Origin: Flavobacteriales bacterium UBA5040
GTDB taxonomy: Bacteria; Bacteroidota; Bacteroidia; Flavobacteriales; Weeksellaceae
Assembly (NCBI GenBank): GCA_002415135.1
Contig: DIBY01000018.1
Span: 62,001-126,000, forward strand
DNA length: 64,000 nt
Direction: 5' to 3'
Shown here: in pieces, positions 23,081 to 31,415 of the stretch
Position numbering within the stretch: position 1 is the stretch's first letter
Layout: every line of letters begins with the position of its first letter
The notes under the pieces: generated by a model
The model's input: only the letters and a program-made list of their open reading frames with translations
What the model was told of the DNA's origin: nothing
Database searches by the model: none
Translations under genes and position numbers: made by a program

Positions 23081-23947
23081 TTATTTCCCCAAATACGATT
23101 TAAGAATTTTACTTCTCGTATTGTGTTTCAATCTTTTAATTGCTTTTTCTTTGATCTGACGAACTCTTTCTCTGGTCAGGTCAAAAGTTTCACCGATTTC
23201 TTCCAAGGTCATTGGGTGTTTTCCGTTCAATCCGAAATACAAACGAACCAAATCTGCCTCACGCGGAGTCAAAGTTTGCAACGCTCTTTCGATTTCAATC
23301 TGCAATGATTCCAACATCAGATCTTTATCTGGACTTGGTGATTCACCAGAACGCAAAACGTCATACAAGTTAGAATCTTCACCTTCAACCAACGGCGCAT
23401 CCATCGACAAGTGTCTTCCGGAGTTTTTCATTGATTCCTTAATGTCAGATTCGCTCATATCCAAAACTTCCGCTAATTCTTCTGGGGACGGAGGTCTTTC
23501 GTTCTCCTGCTCCAAATGTGCGTACGCTTTGTTGATCTTGTTGATCGATCCAATTTTATTCAATGGCAATCTTACAATTCTGGACTGTTCTGCCAAAGCC
23601 TGTAAAATCGACTGACGGATCCACCAAACTGCGTACGAGATAAATTTAAAACCTCTGGTTTCATCATATCTTTTCGCTGCTTTCATCAAACCTAGATTTC
23701 CTTCGTTGATTAAATCGGGTAGGGAAAGTCCTTGGTTTTGGTATTGTTTAGAAACAGATACCACAAATCGGAGGTTGGCTTTAATCAATTTTTCCAGTGC
23801 CACTCGGTCGCCAGCACGGATTTTTTGTGCCAATTCAACTTCTTCGTCGGCCGTAATCAAATCAACTTTTCCAATCTCTTGCAAATATTTGTCAAGAGAG
23901 GCGGTTTCTCTGTTGGTAACCTGTTTGGTAATTTTTAATTGTCTCAT
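23081..23947 (-). CDS. rpoD: Primary sigma factor, RNA polymerase sigma-70 (SigA/RpoD)
   Basis: Housekeeping sigma factor of 288 residues, lacking the long region 1.1 of E. coli RpoD, as is normal in Bacteroidetes. Region 1.2 (TASLDKYLQEIGKVDLIT), region 2 (DLINEGNLGLMKAAKRYD; FKFISYAVWWIRQSI), region 3 and region 4 with its helix-turn-helix (LEEIGETFDLTRERVRQIKEKA) are all present. In this phylum it reads TTTG and TAnnTTTG promoters, which recur upstream of genes in this window. An intergenic repeat lies about 95 bases upstream of its start. Confidence 0.96.
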   Translation of the reverse strand: MRQLKITKQVTNRETASLDKYLQEIGKVDLITADEEVELAQKIRAGDRVALEKLIKANLRFVVSVSKQYQNQGLSLPDLINEGNLGLMKAAKRYDETRGFKFISYAVWWIRQSILQALAEQSRIVRLPLNKIGSINKINKAYAHLEQENERPPSPEELAEVLDMSESDIKESMKNSGRHLSMDAPLVEGEDSNLYDVLRSGESPSPDKDLMLESLQIEIERALQTLTPREADLVRLYFGLNGKHPMTLEEIGETFDLTRERVRQIKEKAIKRLKHNTRSKILKSYLGK

Positions 23948-24039
23948 GTAGTAATAAGGTCCACTTTAGGACTGCATTATATTATACGACACCAAGTATC
24001 AAAAGGTTACAAAAGATTACAAATAAGTGTAATATTGTT

Positions 24040-24172
24040 TTTTGGGGCGACTTCATCCATCTTCCGTTCCCACTTTTTTATAAAATAATCCAACGCTATT
24101 TCCCTTGCTGTTTATTCTATAAAAAGAGTTCCACTCAAGCTGGGTCGCAGATACAGCGATATTCAAGATCAG
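24040..24172. repeat. Intergenic repeat, copy A (homologous to 46951-47059)
   Basis: This stretch shares TCTTCCnTTCCCnC, AAAAAGAGTT, AAGCnGGG and TATTCAA in the same order as the copy at 46951-47059. Between the first two blocks is a stem, CTTTTTTATA / TATAAAAAG. The same stem in the other copy has different bases that still pair. It lies upstream of rpoD. No coding potential. Confidence 0.75.
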
Positions 24173-24175
24173 CTC

Positions 24176-24215
24176 TAAAAATAAAAACTCATTCTATATC
24201 GAAACAGAATGAGTT
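24176..24215 (-). terminator. Terminator after the T9SS beta-helix gene
   Basis: Perfect 11-base stem AAACTCATTCT / AGAATGAGTTT with a ten-base loop. On the minus strand it ends in a T run, 22 bases past the stop. Confidence 0.85.
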
Positions 24216-24236
24216 TAATTTCATAAAAAAAGATAT

Positions 24237-25700
24237 TTACTTAATGATCAGTTTCATCGTTTGTCTTTTACCTTCAGCTTGGTAAAGCATAAAGTACACT
24301 CCAGCAGTTGCCTTTACAGAAATGGCATTTTTGCCTTTAACGACCTGACCTGAATAAATGATTTTTCCGGAAACATCAGTAATCACGATATTACCGGCTT
24401 GCTCTGAACTCAAAGTAAAGTTTCCATTACTGGGATTCGGATAAATGCTCCCACGCAAATTTGTCGTCTCAACAGACGCGAGTGGTGCGGCACATAAATA
24501 AGGTTTGAAGTTCACCTCACCTAAAGCAGCATCATCAACAACATGTGCGATCACCGCTTCAACCATGGCGTCATCAGAAAGTTCACCTTCTCTCCAGCAA
24601 TTATTCGTCGCACTGATTGGATTTGCTGTATTGTTATAAAGCGCAAATAAATTACCGCCATTTCCATTGTCTTTAAATATATTTTCACCCACACTTCCTA
24701 ATGATCCACCACCTAAGTCAACACTTGCAGTTCCGATCACCGTAATTCCCCAGATGTGACCACGAATTTCATTTTTTTCAATTTTCAAACCTAATCCTAA
24801 CGCACCGCTTCCGTTAATCGAAATTCCACTTCCGCCCGTGGCCGGGTTATTCTCAGAATTATTATTGGTCAAAACGTTATTAGAGATGGTCCCGGAAGAA
24901 TTATTTCCTGCCACTGTGATTCCGTAGCGATTGTCGGTCACTGTATTTCCGTCAATCAGAACCTTATTTACACCTCCTAACAAAGATGAAACAGAGATTC
25001 CACCCACTTTAGTTAAAGTTCTGTTTCCAATAACAATATTGTTCAAAACTTTAGTTACGCCCGATCCACTCGGCCCCATATTAATTTGCGGACGGTTAGA
25101 ATTTAATTTGGTGTTTCCCGAAAGATAGTTGTTGGTGAACTCTAAAGCTACCGATTGGTTTGCGCCAGAACCTACTGCAGGCAAATCATTTTCAATAAAA
25201 GTCGAATTTTTCACCACCGGATTTCCTCTGGAGAAATTCACCGCCGCACCAGTTACCAAACCGGATTTAAAATATCTTACGGTACAATTATCCATTAAAA
25301 AAGTGGCGGTTAAAACCTGTAAACCTCCGCCGTATTCTAAAATGGTATTTTTAAAAGTGGCAATTGAACCTTCTTCAAGCCTTATTCCTTTAAAGACCGT
25401 TGCAGGATTTGTCGCAGTAATCAAAAGATTATTAGCGGTTGTATTGTAAATCCCTCCAATCGTTAATTGCATACCGCCATCAATTTTCAAGGTAGTATCT
25501 TCATCCATTAGTAGAATATCACCGGCAGCAATCGTAATATTGGCAGTCATTTGATAATCTGTTCCGTTGTTAACCAAGACTGTTGGGGCAGCGGCAGAGA
25601 GTGAATTTAAATTGTAGATTACGCCCGTGCCTGGACTTGTAAACTGAGAAAATACCATCGCCGAAAGAAGCGATAAAAATAAAGTAGATAGTTTTTTCAT
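24237..25700 (-). CDS. Secreted right-handed beta-helix protein with type IX secretion sorting domain
   Basis: A 487-residue secreted protein. A signal peptide (MKKLSTLFLSLLSAMVFSQ) is followed by a parallel beta-helix region (about residues 60-390) built of short Asn/Gly-rich turns such as NNIVIGNRTL, DGNTVTDNRYGITVAGNN and SNNVLTNNN, as in pectate-lyase-like repeats. The last about 75 residues are a type A T9SS C-terminal domain (IYPNPSNGNFTLSSEQ; VKATAGVYFMLY; final KLIIK). It should be exported across the outer membrane and released or anchored to the surface. No catalytic residues of a polysaccharide lyase are clear, so adhesion or carbohydrate binding is equally possible. Confidence 0.9.
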   Translation of the reverse strand: MKKLSTLFLSLLSAMVFSQFTSPGTGVIYNLNSLSAAAPTVLVNNGTDYQMTANITIAAGDILLMDEDTTLKIDGGMQLTIGGIYNTTANNLLITATNPATVFKGIRLEEGSIATFKNTILEYGGGLQVLTATFLMDNCTVRYFKSGLVTGAAVNFSRGNPVVKNSTFIENDLPAVGSGANQSVALEFTNNYLSGNTKLNSNRPQINMGPSGSGVTKVLNNIVIGNRTLTKVGGISVSSLLGGVNKVLIDGNTVTDNRYGITVAGNNSSGTISNNVLTNNNSENNPATGGSGISINGSGALGLGLKIEKNEIRGHIWGITVIGTASVDLGGGSLGSVGENIFKDNGNGGNLFALYNNTANPISATNNCWREGELSDDAMVEAVIAHVVDDAALGEVNFKPYLCAAPLASVETTNLRGSIYPNPSNGNFTLSSEQAGNIVITDVSGKIIYSGQVVKGKNAISVKATAGVYFMLYQAEGKRQTMKLIIK

Positions 25701-25802
25701 AATGATATATTTATATCAAAGTTATTAATATATGTTGATAATAGTAATTTATACTGTTAAAGTTATGGGATAATCATTATTTTTAAGGAAATTATAAGAA
25801 CA

Positions 25803-26666
25803 ATGGTTTTTTCACCGATCATAATAGGAACGATGCGCTGGGGAGTTTGGGGAGCCAACCATTCTATCAAAGCGGTTCAAAATTTAATAGAAGTTTCTTG
25901 CAAAGAGAATCTTACAACATTCGATCATGCGGACATTTATGGCGATTACACCACTGAAAAACTATTCGGTAATGCTTTTTCAAAAATGGATCTGAAAAGG
26001 GAAGATGTTCAGTTTATTTCAAAATGCGGAATTGAAATGCCATGTATCAATAAAAATTTCAGTGTAAAATCTTACAATTACTCTAAAGACTATATTTTAA
26101 AGTCGGTTGAAAAAAGTCTGGAAAATCTGCAAACTGATTATCTCGATTTGTTATTGCTTCATCGGCCATCTCCTTTAATGAATGCAATAGAAATCGCAGA
26201 AAGTTTTGAAATTTTAAGAGAGCAGCAGAAAGTGCGGCACTTCGGCGTATCTAATTTTTCACCTTCACAGTTTGAACTTATTAATGATGCTTTTCCAATT
26301 ATTACCAATCAAGTCGAAATTTCTTTGAACCAAACCGCTGCATTTTACGACGGAACCTTAGATCAGTTGATGCTGAAGAAGCTCCAACCGATGGCTTGGT
26401 CTGTTATGGGAAACTATTTTACAGAAAAGTCAGAAGAGAATGAAAGGATTAAAAGAGTTCTGAAAATTCTTTGTGAAAAATACAATGCAGAAGAAAATCA
26501 AATTTTATTAGCCTTCATTTTAAAGCATCCAAGTGGGATACTTCCTGTGATAGGCACTTCCAGGCCAGAAAATATCCTTAAATTGAAGCAGAGCTTGAAG
26601 ATCAATTTGGAGCATGAGGATTGGTTTAAACTGTTGGAAGCGAAAAACGGCTATGAAATAAAGTGA
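25803..26666 (+). CDS. Aldo/keto reductase family oxidoreductase (YdhF-like)
   Basis: NADPH-dependent (beta/alpha)8-barrel reductase of 287 residues. The catalytic set is visible: Asp and Tyr in TFDHADIYGDYTTE, Lys in QFISKCGIE and His in LLLLHRPSPL. The NADP-binding end GTSRPENILKLKQSL is present. The overall pattern, including RHFGVSNFSPSQFEL, is that of the YdhF-type subgroup. The substrate is unknown. It stands alone between a divergent T9SS gene and the RRM protein gene. Confidence 0.92.
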   Translation: MVFSPIIIGTMRWGVWGANHSIKAVQNLIEVSCKENLTTFDHADIYGDYTTEKLFGNAFSKMDLKREDVQFISKCGIEMPCINKNFSVKSYNYSKDYILKSVEKSLENLQTDYLDLLLLHRPSPLMNAIEIAESFEILREQQKVRHFGVSNFSPSQFELINDAFPIITNQVEISLNQTAAFYDGTLDQLMLKKLQPMAWSVMGNYFTEKSEENERIKRVLKILCEKYNAEENQILLAFILKHPSGILPVIGTSRPENILKLKQSLKINLEHEDWFKLLEAKNGYEIK

Positions 26667-26806
26667 AATATTTCGTAAAAAACTTGCAGGTTTGATTTAT
26701 AATTGTAACTTGCACCTGTTTTTATATCCTGAAATCAATTTTTGTTCATCAATTGTTGAGTTTCAATTATAATTTCAACAGTATTAATAATTAATTTTTT
26801 TTTAAG

Positions 26807-27166
26807 ATGAACATTTTTGTTTCAAACATTAACTATGCAACTCAAGAACAGTCGTTGCAAGATTTATTTTCAGAATTTGGTGACGTATCGTCTGCCAAAA
26901 TCATTACAGACAGAGAAACTGGGAGATCTAGAGGTTTCGGTTTCGTAGAAATGAGCGACGAAGATGGCAAGAATGCTATCGAAGCTCTAAACGGAAAAGA
27001 ATTGGATGGTAAAGAACTTAACATTTCTGAAGCTAAGCCAAGAGAAGACAAACCAAGAAGAAGCTTCGACAACAACCGTTCAGGTGGTGGAGGTTACGGA
27101 GGTGGAAATCGTGGTGGTGGAAGCGGATACAGCGGCGGAGGTCGTAGTGGCGGTTCTAACTGGTAA
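26807..27166 (+). CDS. RNA-binding protein, one RRM plus Gly-rich tail
   Basis: A 119-residue RNA-binding protein. The RRM (residues 1-80) carries RNP2 (IFVSNI) and RNP1 (RGFGFVEM); the tail (85-119) is Gly/Arg/Ser-rich (GGGGYGGGNRGGGSGYSGGG). This is the layout of cyanobacterial Rbp and plant glycine-rich RNA-binding proteins, which are common in Bacteroidetes and thought to act as RNA chaperones. The 140-base leader is very AT-rich. A strong terminator follows. Regulation by cold is known for some relatives but not shown here. Confidence 0.95.
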   Translation: MNIFVSNINYATQEQSLQDLFSEFGDVSSAKIITDRETGRSRGFGFVEMSDEDGKNAIEALNGKELDGKELNISEAKPREDKPRRSFDNNRSGGGGYGGGNRGGGSGYSGGGRSGGSNW

Positions 27167-27185
27167 GATTTACCTAAATAATTAT

Positions 27186-27213
27186 AGCGACTTTTTTAAA
27201 AGTCGCTTTTTTT
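27186..27213 (+). terminator. Terminator after the RRM protein gene
   Basis: Perfect stem AGCGACTTTT / AAAAGTCGCT then seven Ts. Confidence 0.92.
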
Positions 27214-27228
27214 GTGCCTGATTTTTAT

Positions 27229-29016
27229 TTACTTGATCAGGATAATAATGGATTCTGAATTGATCATATACTCGTCTTTTTCATTTGGAGAAGAAGTACG
27301 AAGAAGGGAATCAAACATGATCTTCAATTCATATTTACCGACCTTCTTGATAATCGTCAAATTCTCCACAATTTGTTCACCATCCAAAGGAGCATTTTTA
27401 AATAACTGTTCTAGATCTGAGAATAAATTAATTTCTTCTTCATTATAAAGCAAAGTGAATTTTGAATCAATTGGACCTCTTTCTGCCTCTAATTCAAATT
27501 TGTTATTATCGAGGACAAACCTGATCGTTTCATAATTGTTTGCTTTCACCAGAAGTCGATACTCCGAAATATCAAGACTTTGACTTTTTGACGTCAACCT
27601 TGTATTCCGGTAATTTTGAAAGTGATCTCCCTTAGTTTTATACGATACATTCGTAAATTCACTTCGGATACTTCTGAATCCCCAGAAGTTATTGTCGGCG
27701 AGGTGTTTTTCAAACTTCTTTTTGGGTTCACTTGGAAGGATGCTTAGTAAGAAATCAGTTTCATTTCTTTTTGCTAAAAAATTAAACTTATCAGTGATCT
27801 CATCGGCATCTTCACCCGATATTTTCTTTTCAAAGTTGATCTTTCCATTCTCTAGAATTTTTTTATGACTTAATGTTTTCAATAGTTCACTTTTTTGACT
27901 CCGTTTCGCGACAGAGAAAGTATTTAAATAGGGAAACATTAAAGAAAATAATCCAAAAACAAATAAACTGATCGGTACGAATTTGATCGTCTGTTTCGGG
28001 ATGAAAATAAAATACAGAACAACAGTTGTTAACCAAAGTGCGATTATTAAAACGAAAAATCGTGGTTCAGTGTAGCCATACTCTAAGATTCGGGTAAAAA
28101 TTGCAACAAATAAGAGGATGATTAGAGGCGCAAGAGTATAGTAAAAGATTTTAGAGAAAATTTTCACCCACGATTTGGTAGAATCTTGTTTTAAGGGGTG
28201 AACTAATAAAATCGCTAAGATTCCAACCACCGAATAAGCGAGAATTAAATAGGAAACCCAACCTCGTGGAAGTTCCCAATTAATCAAGATTTTAGCAGAA
28301 TAAAAATAAAGAATCACCGAATAAATAAGTAGAAGAGGAACTAAAATATACTGTGTGAAAAACTTAAGTATTACCGGATAATCTCCGTTCTTCTCTAAAT
28401 AGAATAAGCCTTTTTCATTAAATAGAAGGAATATAAAACAACTCCCAAAAATGGACAAGAAACTGAAAGTATAAGAGTAATAACGTCCATTAAAATTAAA
28501 ATCAAACAATTGATCAACTGCCAGAATAGCAAGCATAATTCCTCCTGTTAAAACACCTGTAAATACGGCTGTCAGGAAAATATTGATGAATAAATTTTTA
28601 TTGTACTGCCAAAAGTTAAGCTCCAACTTCTTTCCAAGGAAGGGAATGAAGGAGACTAGCAAATGGGAAAGGATAAAGGTGGGAATCAACAAAAAAGCGT
28701 AAACTTCGGTAAACTCCTTTTCTTTTAATGGAAGTAGAAAATAGAAAAATAGAAGAAAAAAAATTCCTATTAATTGCAATAAAATTTCTTTGCCAATTCT
28801 TTGTGAGAGCATCTTCAGGGCATACGTTACAGAAATCCCCAATGACGCAACCAATCCAAATTTCACATAAAAGAAAGCATACTCGCGACCGTTATAATCA
28901 TAGTTTATATAGTAGATCGTCGAAATAGCTGCCAGAAGTGCCATTACTAAAACCATGGAATATTCGCGTAGTACATCATCAGTTTTACCAAAAACTTCCC
29001 TGAATTTTTTTATCAT
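27229..29016 (-). CDS. DUF4153 multi-pass membrane protein
   Basis: About ten to twelve membrane helices fill the first 380 residues; a soluble C-terminal region of roughly 200 residues follows. The pattern, including the start MIKKFREVFGKTDDVLREY and the DQLFDFNFNGRYYSYTFSF segment, is that of the DUF4153 family. Function is unknown. I start at 29016; an in-frame upstream ATG twelve codons earlier would put FNFSFQKR before the conserved start. It is the last gene of a three-gene minus-strand run, PAP2 then BlaI-like regulator then DUF4153, with gaps of 5 and 55 bases. Confidence 0.85.
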   Translation of the reverse strand: MIKKFREVFGKTDDVLREYSMVLVMALLAAISTIYYINYDYNGREYAFFYVKFGLVASLGISVTYALKMLSQRIGKEILLQLIGIFFLLFFYFLLPLKEKEFTEVYAFLLIPTFILSHLLVSFIPFLGKKLELNFWQYNKNLFINIFLTAVFTGVLTGGIMLAILAVDQLFDFNFNGRYYSYTFSFLSIFGSCFIFLLFNEKGLFYLEKNGDYPVILKFFTQYILVPLLLIYSVILYFYSAKILINWELPRGWVSYLILAYSVVGILAILLVHPLKQDSTKSWVKIFSKIFYYTLAPLIILLFVAIFTRILEYGYTEPRFFVLIIALWLTTVVLYFIFIPKQTIKFVPISLFVFGLFSLMFPYLNTFSVAKRSQKSELLKTLSHKKILENGKINFEKKISGEDADEITDKFNFLAKRNETDFLLSILPSEPKKKFEKHLADNNFWGFRSIRSEFTNVSYKTKGDHFQNYRNTRLTSKSQSLDISEYRLLVKANNYETIRFVLDNNKFELEAERGPIDSKFTLLYNEEEINLFSDLEQLFKNAPLDGEQIVENLTIIKKVGKYELKIMFDSLLRTSSPNEKDEYMINSESIIILIK

Positions 29017-29071
29017 TATGATTCTTTTTTGAAATGAAAAGTTGAACATTCAGTGTGAATTTTAGGAAAAA

Positions 29072-29560
29072 CTATTTGTTTTTCTTTTTGTTCTTTTCGC
29101 CCTTTTCCTTTTTCTTTTTCTTTTTCTTCTTTTTTGGAGAAGTGATGTCGTTAATAAAATCCGTTAAATCTGAATCCTCTTCCTTCTCTTGAATAGGAAT
29201 TTCGGTAGATTTCATTTCAAAGAAATGCTGAAGATCGTCCGCCTTTAAAAGCTTTTCATCAATCAGTACTTTCACAAGTTCTGGTGCAGCGTTATTGAAA
29301 TATTCCTGTAAAAAAATATGGAGTGAATATTTTCGATAATCGTCAAAGGGAATGGCTACCGTATATTTAAAAATACGACCTTCTTTTTGCGTAGTCAAAA
29401 ATTCCTTTTCAACCAAAATTTTTAGAAAAGTAGAAATAGTATTAGGATGCGGTTTCGGATCAGGATATTGCTCGATGATTTCGCGCATGTAACCCGAATC
29501 GAGTCGCCATAAAACATTCATTAATAGTTCTTCGCCTGGAGTCAGATGACTGATTTTCAT
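29072..29560 (-). CDS. BlaI/MecI/CopY-family transcriptional regulator with poly-lysine tail
   Basis: The first about 120 residues are a BlaI/MecI-type winged-helix repressor: LTPGEELLMNVLWRLDSGYM, then PHPNTISTFLKILVEKEFL as the DNA-recognition segment and a helical dimer region. From about residue 140 to the end the chain is almost all lysine (KKKKKKKKKEKGEKNKKKN), which could add non-specific DNA or membrane contact. BlaI partners are usually BlaR1-type membrane sensors; none is here, and the neighbours are PAP2 and DUF4153 proteins. It may control this operon. Confidence 0.88.
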   Translation of the reverse strand: MKISHLTPGEELLMNVLWRLDSGYMREIIEQYPDPKPHPNTISTFLKILVEKEFLTTQKEGRIFKYTVAIPFDDYRKYSLHIFLQEYFNNAAPELVKVLIDEKLLKADDLQHFFEMKSTEIPIQEKEEDSDLTDFINDITSPKKKKKKKKKEKGEKNKKKNK

Positions 29561-29565
29561 AATTT

Positions 29566-30165
29566 TTATTGAATTTGAATATGAGTATAAAGATAAATAA
29601 AAGAAACCATTCCTGCGATAACTGCACCGCTAACCACTTCTGCAGGACTGTGTCGTTTTAATATAATGCGGCTGATTCCGACCAAAATTGAAAGGATCAA
29701 CCAGATCAAACCATAAAGTGGACTTAATGTGAAAAATAAAGCTGCGATAAATATATTAATCGCCGTGTGCATCGAACTTTTAATGAAATAATTGCTGATC
29801 TGCATTACGATCAGTAAAACCAGCAGGAATAGCAAAACCATGTCGATTCTTTCATATTTTAAATAAACAAAAAATAAATACACGATCATGGCTCCTTCGA
29901 TAAAAAAATAAAGACTCTTTCTTTGTTTACGGTCAGAAACATCCAGATTGGTGTATTTTTTTGTTCTTACATTATAAATGATCCATGAAGAAATAGGGAC
30001 AATCGTAATTAAGAAAATAGGTAAAAAATTTTGCGTCGCTTCTGCTAAAGTAAAATTTCGAGTGCTGAAAACGATGAAATAAATAACTAAAGAATTCATA
30101 GGATTAAAGAAACCTGAAATGAATTTCGAAACTTTCAACACCGCAGATGATGGAGTTTTTGGCAT
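29566..30165 (-). CDS. PAP2-family membrane phosphatase
   Basis: A 199-residue protein with five or six membrane helices. The PAP2 motifs are SSMHTAINIF (motif 2, with Ser and His) and GISRIILKRHSPAEVVSGA (motif 3, with Arg and His). Motif 1 is weak: DVSDRKQRKSL only approximates KxxxxxxRP. It could dephosphorylate undecaprenyl pyrophosphate or another lipid phosphate, or may have lost full activity. It is first in the run with the BlaI-like regulator (5-base gap). Confidence 0.82.
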   Translation of the reverse strand: MPKTPSSAVLKVSKFISGFFNPMNSLVIYFIVFSTRNFTLAEATQNFLPIFLITIVPISSWIIYNVRTKKYTNLDVSDRKQRKSLYFFIEGAMIVYLFFVYLKYERIDMVLLFLLVLLIVMQISNYFIKSSMHTAINIFIAALFFTLSPLYGLIWLILSILVGISRIILKRHSPAEVVSGAVIAGMVSFIYLYTHIQIQ

Positions 30166-30257
30166 AAATTGATTTATAGTTTCAAAAGTAATATTTTTAA
30201 ATGATTAAAATCAGAACTTTGTTTTCCTATGCTACCAATAAAGACAAAGTTTTTTGT

Positions 30258-30265
30258 TATTTTTG
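30258..30265 (+). promoter_or_regulatory. Putative -7 box upstream of pdhA
   Basis: TATTTTTG fits TAnnTTTG, 70 bases before the pdhA ATG. Confidence 0.4.
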
Positions 30266-30335
30266 CTAAATATTTCCAACAAACATAAAATCGAGAGATG
30301 ATATGTTGTTTCAAAAAAAAAGCAAAAGTTAGCAC

Positions 30336-31340
30336 ATGAAAGAATTTTCGCAAGAGGTATACCTTAAATGGTATGAAGAAATGACAATGTGGAGAAGGTT
30401 TGAAGACAAATGCCGTTCTCTTTATCTTAAACAAAAAATCAGAGGATTTTTACATTTATATAACGGTCAAGAAGCAATTCCAGCTGGTTTTACTCACGCG
30501 ATGGATTTATCCAAAGATAGTATGATTACCGCGTATCGTTGTCACATTCATCCAATGGCGATGGGTGTAGATCCAAAAAGAATTCTTGCAGAATTGTGTG
30601 GTAAAGCTACCGGAACCTCTGGTGGAATGGGCGGTTCTATGCATATATTCAGCAAAGAGCACCGTTTTTATGGTGGTCACGGAATTGTTGGAGGTCAAAT
30701 TCCATTAGGAGCAGGTATTGCTTTTGCTGATAAATACTTTGACAGAAAAGCCGTAAATATTTGTTTCTTCGGAGATGGAGCTGCCAGACAAGGTTCACTT
30801 CACGAAACTTTCAACATGGCGATGAACTGGAAACTTCCAGTAGTTTTTGTTGTAGAGAATAATGGTTATGCGATGGGAACTTCTGTAAAAAGAACAGCCA
30901 ATCACGAAGATATTTATAAATTAGGGTTAGGGTACGAAATGCCATGTCTTGCGGTTGATGCAATGGATCCTGAGAAGGTTGCAGAAGCTGCTTTTGAAGC
31001 GATTGAAAGAGCAAGAAGAGGAGACGGACCAACTTTTATCGAAGCGAGAACATACCGTTTTAGAGGACACTCAATGTCTGATGCAGAACCTTACAGAAGT
31101 AAAGATGAAGTTGCTGAATACAAAAAAGAAGATCCTATTGAAATCGTTAAGAAAAGAATCTTAGATAACAACTGGGCAACTCAGGACGAATTAACGGCGA
31201 TGGAAGATAAATCCAAAGATTTCGTTGAAGAGTGTGTTGACTTCATGGAAAATTCTCCTTATCCAGATTTGGATAAAGTGTATGACTACGTCTATGCTCA
31301 GGAAGATTATCCTTTCATTAATAAATTAGAAAATAACTAA
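30336..31340 (+). CDS. pdhA: Pyruvate dehydrogenase E1 component, alpha subunit
   Basis: Thiamine-diphosphate-dependent decarboxylase subunit of the pyruvate dehydrogenase complex. Signatures: the early EEMTMWRRFEDKC, the GGHGIVGGQIPLGAG region, the TPP motif GDGAARQG...VVENN, and the phosphorylation-loop-like TYRFRGHSMSDAEPYR. At 334 residues it matches bacterial E1-alpha. pdhC (E2) is 75 bases downstream. No E1-beta gene is in the window, so that subunit is encoded elsewhere, as I believe is common in Flavobacteriia. Confidence 0.96.
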   Translation: MKEFSQEVYLKWYEEMTMWRRFEDKCRSLYLKQKIRGFLHLYNGQEAIPAGFTHAMDLSKDSMITAYRCHIHPMAMGVDPKRILAELCGKATGTSGGMGGSMHIFSKEHRFYGGHGIVGGQIPLGAGIAFADKYFDRKAVNICFFGDGAARQGSLHETFNMAMNWKLPVVFVVENNGYAMGTSVKRTANHEDIYKLGLGYEMPCLAVDAMDPEKVAEAAFEAIERARRGDGPTFIEARTYRFRGHSMSDAEPYRSKDEVAEYKKEDPIEIVKKRILDNNWATQDELTAMEDKSKDFVEECVDFMENSPYPDLDKVYDYVYAQEDYPFINKLENN

Positions 31341-31354
31341 AAACAATTCATTTG

Positions 31355-31383
31355 AAATCTGATTTTTTAATAAAGTCAGATTT
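31355..31383 (+). promoter_or_regulatory. Hairpin between pdhA and pdhC
   Basis: Inverted repeat AAATCTGA / TCAGATTT around a T-rich 13-base loop, without a long T tail. It could be a weak terminator or a processing site setting the ratio of E1-alpha to E2. Confidence 0.5.
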
Positions 31384-31415
31384 CATTTATTGAATCAAAA
31401 AAATAACAGAATATT

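Noticed and set aside
30174..30434. An 86-codon minus-strand frame opposite the pdhA start
   Set aside because: It overlaps the first 100 bases of pdhA and its promoter; it is a shadow frame.
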